A DNA stretch of 10,216 nt from the NCBI GenBank assembly GCA_003506275.1, contig DOBD01000060.1, positions 16,203-26,418 on the forward strand, read 5' to 3'. Source of the DNA: Bacteroidales bacterium (GTDB lineage Bacteria > Bacteroidota > Bacteroidia > Bacteroidales > UBA1402). Of this stretch, positions 7,898 through 10,216 are shown one piece after another (positions within the stretch are counted from its first letter, which is position 1; every line of letters begins with the position of its first letter). The position numbers and the translations under genes were made by a program. The notes under the pieces were generated by a model, which was given only the letters and a program-made list of their open reading frames with translations, was not told the origin of the DNA and did no database searches.

Positions 7898-8893
7898 TTA
7901 TTCAGCATAAATTACATGTAAGACGGTCGCTCCCACCGCTTCCAAGGTTCGAGGGTCGATTTTGTCGAGGGTGTCATAGAGCGTGTGCCAATAATCAACA
8001 AAGCCGTGAATCCTGGTAGGGTCGTAATCAATGATATTGATACAGGGGATGCCGGTCAACCGGTACACAAACAGATGGTCGTCAGTGACGGCTCCACCCC
8101 GCCTGGGCTGGAACAGGTTGTTGTATCCCAGTGAAGCCGCTGTAGACCAGACCTTTCCAACCACAGATTGGGCAAATTGCAGGGAGTATTGCTCCCATAG
8201 AAAGAGTGGATTGGTATCACCCACCATGTCCAACAAAATACCGAATTTGGCGGTGTAACCGTTCGCCTTGGCGGTTTTGGCCCAGTATTGGGAACCCAAT
8301 CCCCAACTGCTTTCGGTGTGTACTCCTTCATACCAGGTTGGGGTTCCATAATCTTCGGCATCAAACAGGACGATATCGACACCAACAGTAGGTTGTTGGT
8401 CAGCAAGGGCTTGTCCAAGAACCCTGGCGATTTCCAACAGGACACCCACACCGCTGGCTCCGTCGTTGGCTCCCATGACGGGTTTTTTATGGTTGGCAGG
8501 GTCAGGGTCGTAATCAGCCCATGGTCTTGAATCCCAGTGAGCACAGAGTAGAATTCTGCTGGTTTTATCCGGTAAAAACGAGCCAATGATGTTGGTCGCT
8601 TGCAACGTGGTACCATCGAAGGCTGTCAAGGAGGCTGTCTGCGTTGTGACGGCCGCGCCAAAAGTGGTCAGGGTGTTGACAAGGTACTCCCTGCATGCTT
8701 TGTGAGCGGCCGTGTTGGGTACTCTTGGTCCAAAGAGGGTTTGTTCTTTGACATACTGCCAGGCACTGTCGCCGGAAAAAGCAGGAACCTCCAGGTTGGA
8801 TGGTTGAGGCTCCACCGTTTTTTTGGCTGTTGATTGACAGGAAAACAAGCTAAAGAAGCAGAGTACTGGAATCAAGCTACGTAAGACGGACAT
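7898..8893 (-). CDS. M28-family zinc lipoprotein, glutaminyl cyclase-like
   Basis: A 331-residue secreted lipoprotein. Residues 1-18 form a signal peptide with a lipobox ending LFSC, so Cys19 should be lipidated. The mature part has an M28/glutaminyl-cyclase fold: CAHWDSRPWAD (117-127), GANDGASGVGVLLE (141-154), VLFDAEDYG (175-183), LDMVGD (221-226) and FVDYWHTLYDT (298-308). Likely zinc ligands are Asp144, Asp181 and His303, with Glu180 as the catalytic acid. The HWDSRPWAD and FDAEDYG forms match glutaminyl-peptide cyclotransferases of Bacteroidota (such as the P. gingivalis enzyme), which turn N-terminal Gln of exported proteins into pyroglutamate. A true M28 aminopeptidase is the alternative, since His119 and Asp222 could serve a second metal. 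It lies 11 bases downstream of ldcA and 15 bases upstream of rnhB. Confidence 0.85.
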   Translation of the reverse strand: MSVLRSLIPVLCFFSLFSCQSTAKKTVEPQPSNLEVPAFSGDSAWQYVKEQTLFGPRVPNTAAHKACREYLVNTLTTFGAAVTTQTASLTAFDGTTLQATNIIGSFLPDKTSRILLCAHWDSRPWADYDPDPANHKKPVMGANDGASGVGVLLEIARVLGQALADQQPTVGVDIVLFDAEDYGTPTWYEGVHTESSWGLGSQYWAKTAKANGYTAKFGILLDMVGDTNPLFLWEQYSLQFAQSVVGKVWSTAASLGYNNLFQPRRGGAVTDDHLFVYRLTGIPCINIIDYDPTRIHGFVDYWHTLYDTLDKIDPRTLEAVGATVLHVIYAE

Positions 8894-8904
8894 AGTGGGT
8901 GTTT

Positions 8905-9828
8905 TTATTCGGTCAAGTATTGCATGTAGGCTCCTGTTTCATCGATGGAGAGTGTGACTGGTTGACCGCACAGCAGGGGAATGTTACGATCGGTATGCCC
9001 GACGGGTAGGTCGAAACAGACGGGGTAGGTATAATCAGCAACAGTATCGGCAATCAATTCGTAGACAGTCTTATGCATGAGTGGATCTTCTTCGTAGCCT
9101 GAAAATTGACCGACCATCAATCCTCCTAACCTGGCAAGCACACCACCAAATTTCAGGTTGTGCATCATCCTGTCAATGGCGTACGGTTTTTCTCCCACAT
9201 CTTCCAAAAACAGCAGACTGCCGGCTGGAATGTTGTCGAGGGGAGTGCCTCTTAGGCTGAGGAGGATGGACAGGTTGCCTCCTCTTAGTTGTCCCACTGC
9301 ATGGCCAGCACGGTTCAGGGGGTGGGCTGGTAGGGTTAAAGGTGGTCTTTCACCTGACAGCAGTTGGCGCAACAGCACCAGCGGTTGTTGTTCCGTTGGA
9401 AACAGACCTGTCACGTCACCTTGCGCCAAACGCTTGGCCATGCCTCCGTGGATCGAGGCATAGCCGTTGATTTGTAACAGGCAGTGCAGCAGGGTGATGT
9501 CGCTAAATCCAATCAGCCATTTCGGGTGTTTTCCAAAGCCTTCCAATGAGAGTTTGTCTACCAATTGGATGCTGCCATAGCCTCCTCGGGTACAAAAGAT
9601 GGCGCGGCATTCGGGGTCGTCCAACGCTACTTGAAGGTCGTGCAGCCTGGCTTCTGTTTCACCGGCAAACCGGCCGTATATGGCTGTGGCAGAAACACCT
9701 GTTTTCACCTTCAATCCCCAGTTCATGAGTGTGTTGGCCGCACCTTCTACCAAGGCGGAATCAATGACACCGGCCGGAGAAACCAGCCAGACAAGGTCGT
9801 TTGGTTGAAGAGGCTTAGGAGCAATCAT
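8905..9828 (-). CDS. ldcA: LD-carboxypeptidase (S66 family, LdcA-like)
   Basis: A 307-residue serine peptidase of family S66, which removes the terminal D-alanine from muramoyl tetrapeptides during peptidoglycan recycling. The Ser-Glu-His triad is visible: Ser109 in the nucleophile elbow IGFSDITLL (106-114), Glu209 in SLLFLEDVGEKPY (204-216) and His278 in LPVGHTDRN (274-282). The N-terminal VWLVSPAG (13-20) and the strand with FCTRGGYGSIQL (78-89) are further hallmarks. There is no signal peptide, so a cytoplasmic location is expected, as for E. coli LdcA. Length is usual. It is the first gene of the minus-strand unit with the M28 lipoprotein and rnhB, and a candidate promoter lies about 22 bases ahead of its ATG. 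Confidence 0.94.
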   Translation of the reverse strand: MIAPKPLQPNDLVWLVSPAGVIDSALVEGAANTLMNWGLKVKTGVSATAIYGRFAGETEARLHDLQVALDDPECRAIFCTRGGYGSIQLVDKLSLEGFGKHPKWLIGFSDITLLHCLLQINGYASIHGGMAKRLAQGDVTGLFPTEQQPLVLLRQLLSGERPPLTLPAHPLNRAGHAVGQLRGGNLSILLSLRGTPLDNIPAGSLLFLEDVGEKPYAIDRMMHNLKFGGVLARLGGLMVGQFSGYEEDPLMHKTVYELIADTVADYTYPVCFDLPVGHTDRNIPLLCGQPVTLSIDETGAYMQYLTE

Positions 9829-9850
9829 TGGGCTGTGGAAAGGTTACGGG

Positions 9851-9858
9851 CAAAAGTA
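9851..9858 (-). promoter_or_regulatory. Candidate -7 promoter element for the ldcA operon
   Basis: Read on the minus strand this octamer is TACTTTTG, a fit to the Bacteroidota -7 consensus TAnnTTTG. It lies 22 bases ahead of the ldcA start, giving a short leader. No good -33 TTG is seen at the usual 19-21 base spacing. It would serve the ldcA, M28-lipoprotein and rnhB unit. Confidence 0.45.
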
Positions 9859-9891
9859 CGTAATTTCAATGGTATCCGGAAAAAGCACCAT

Positions 9892-9909
9892 TTATATTAC
9901 AAAATATAA
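9892..9909. repeat. A/T-only inverted repeat between divergent promoters
   Basis: Seven-base arms TTATATT and AATATAA flank the four-base loop ACAA. The repeat sits between the two outward-facing candidate promoters. It could be an operator for the adjacent HTH regulator, or simply the A/T-rich upstream DNA common at promoters. With no G or C in the arms, chance is a real possibility. Confidence 0.3.
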
Positions 9910-9940
9910 TATAACTATTCGCCCAATTGAAAAAAGTGCG

Positions 9941-9948
9941 TATTTTTG
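9941..9948 (+). promoter_or_regulatory. Candidate -7 promoter element for the HTH regulator gene
   Basis: TATTTTTG fits TAnnTTTG and is followed by CGCC. It ends 40 bases before the ATG of the helix-turn-helix gene, a normal leader length. A clear -33 TTG at the usual spacing is not seen; the nearest TTG (9927-9929) is too close. Confidence 0.5.
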
Positions 9949-9988
9949 CGCCGTTTTATATCGAATTATCACTGATAAACCACATTTT

Positions 9989-10216
9989 ATGGAAGCATCC
10001 GTTTCGGTTGGATCTCGCATTAAAACCATCCGTGAAACCAAGAAACTGACGATTGATCAAGTGGCTGAACGTTCTGGTTTGACCATTGAACAAGTTGAAC
10101 GCATCGAGAACGATGAAAACCAGCCATCCTTGGCGCCCCTGATTAAAATAGCCAGGGCCTTGGGGGTACGCCTGGGCACTTTTTTGGACGATATGGACAA
10201 CATGGGCCCCGTGGTC
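9989..10216 (+). CDS. XRE-family helix-turn-helix regulator, N-terminal part (3' end cut off)
   Basis: An open frame from ATG 9989 runs to the window edge, giving 76 residues. Residues 8-66 form an XRE/Cro-type HTH domain: GSRIKTIRETKKLTIDQVAE, then the turn with RSGLT (28-32), recognition-helix region IEQVERIENDENQPS (33-47), and LAPLIKIARALGVRLGTFL (48-66). Many Bacteroidota proteins with this start continue into a C-terminal cupin domain that senses a small ligand, but that part is not in the window, so this is only a suggestion. It is transcribed away from ldcA, and the 160-base intergenic region holds a candidate promoter for each side. No Shine-Dalgarno sequence is seen ahead of the ATG, as usual in this phylum. 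Confidence 0.85.
   Translation, partial: MEASVSVGSRIKTIRETKKLTIDQVAERSGLTIEQVERIENDENQPSLAPLIKIARALGVRLGTFLDDMDNMGPVV

Noticed and set aside
8056..8616. 186-codon frame in a shifted phase within the M28 lipoprotein gene
   Set aside because: Same-strand shadow; all zinc and lipobox motifs lie in the other frame, so there is no frameshift or second gene.

Overview
The window looks like chromosomal core DNA from a member of the Bacteroidota, most likely order Bacteroidales. Three things point there. The gene order infB-cvpA-sufB...sufC-sufD-sufS is, from general knowledge, typical of that group. Octamers of the form TAnnTTTG, the Bacteroidota -7 promoter element, sit in the intergenic gaps. Gene starts lack clear Shine-Dalgarno sequences. 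Base composition looks roughly balanced (by eye, not counted). I see no mobile element, CRISPR array, rRNA or tRNA. The gene packing is tight: the only sizeable non-coding gap is about 160 bases, near the right end.

Left region (1-7218, plus strand): the end of infB (translation initiation factor IF-2) is followed by cvpA and then a complete SUF iron-sulfur cluster assembly set: sufB, sufC, sufD, sufS and, after a short gap with its own candidate promoter, sufE. The hallmark residues of each Suf protein are present: SufS Lys226 and Cys364, SufE Cys51, the SufB Cys392 and E-H-E motif, SufD His374, and the SufC ATPase motifs. SufS and SufE would take sulfur from cysteine and pass it to the SufBCD scaffold. 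The unusual feature is a two-gene insertion between sufB and sufC: a PnuC-family vitamin/nucleoside transporter whose start overlaps the sufB stop, and a 124-residue protein with two membrane helices and a strongly basic, low-complexity tail that I do not recognise.

Middle and right region (7220-9828, minus strand): three tightly spaced genes transcribed as ldcA (LD-carboxypeptidase, S66), then an M28/glutaminyl-cyclase-like zinc lipoprotein, then rnhB (ribonuclease HII). rnhB meets sufE tail to tail with one base between the stop codons and no terminator.

Right end (9829-10216): a divergent intergenic region carries a candidate -7 element on each strand with an A/T-only inverted repeat between them. 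It leads right into the start of a helix-turn-helix (XRE-type) regulator cut off by the window edge.

I found no convincing wholly new system. The best leads are the pnuC plus basic-tail membrane gene insertion in the suf operon and the cysteine-bearing C-terminus of SufD.
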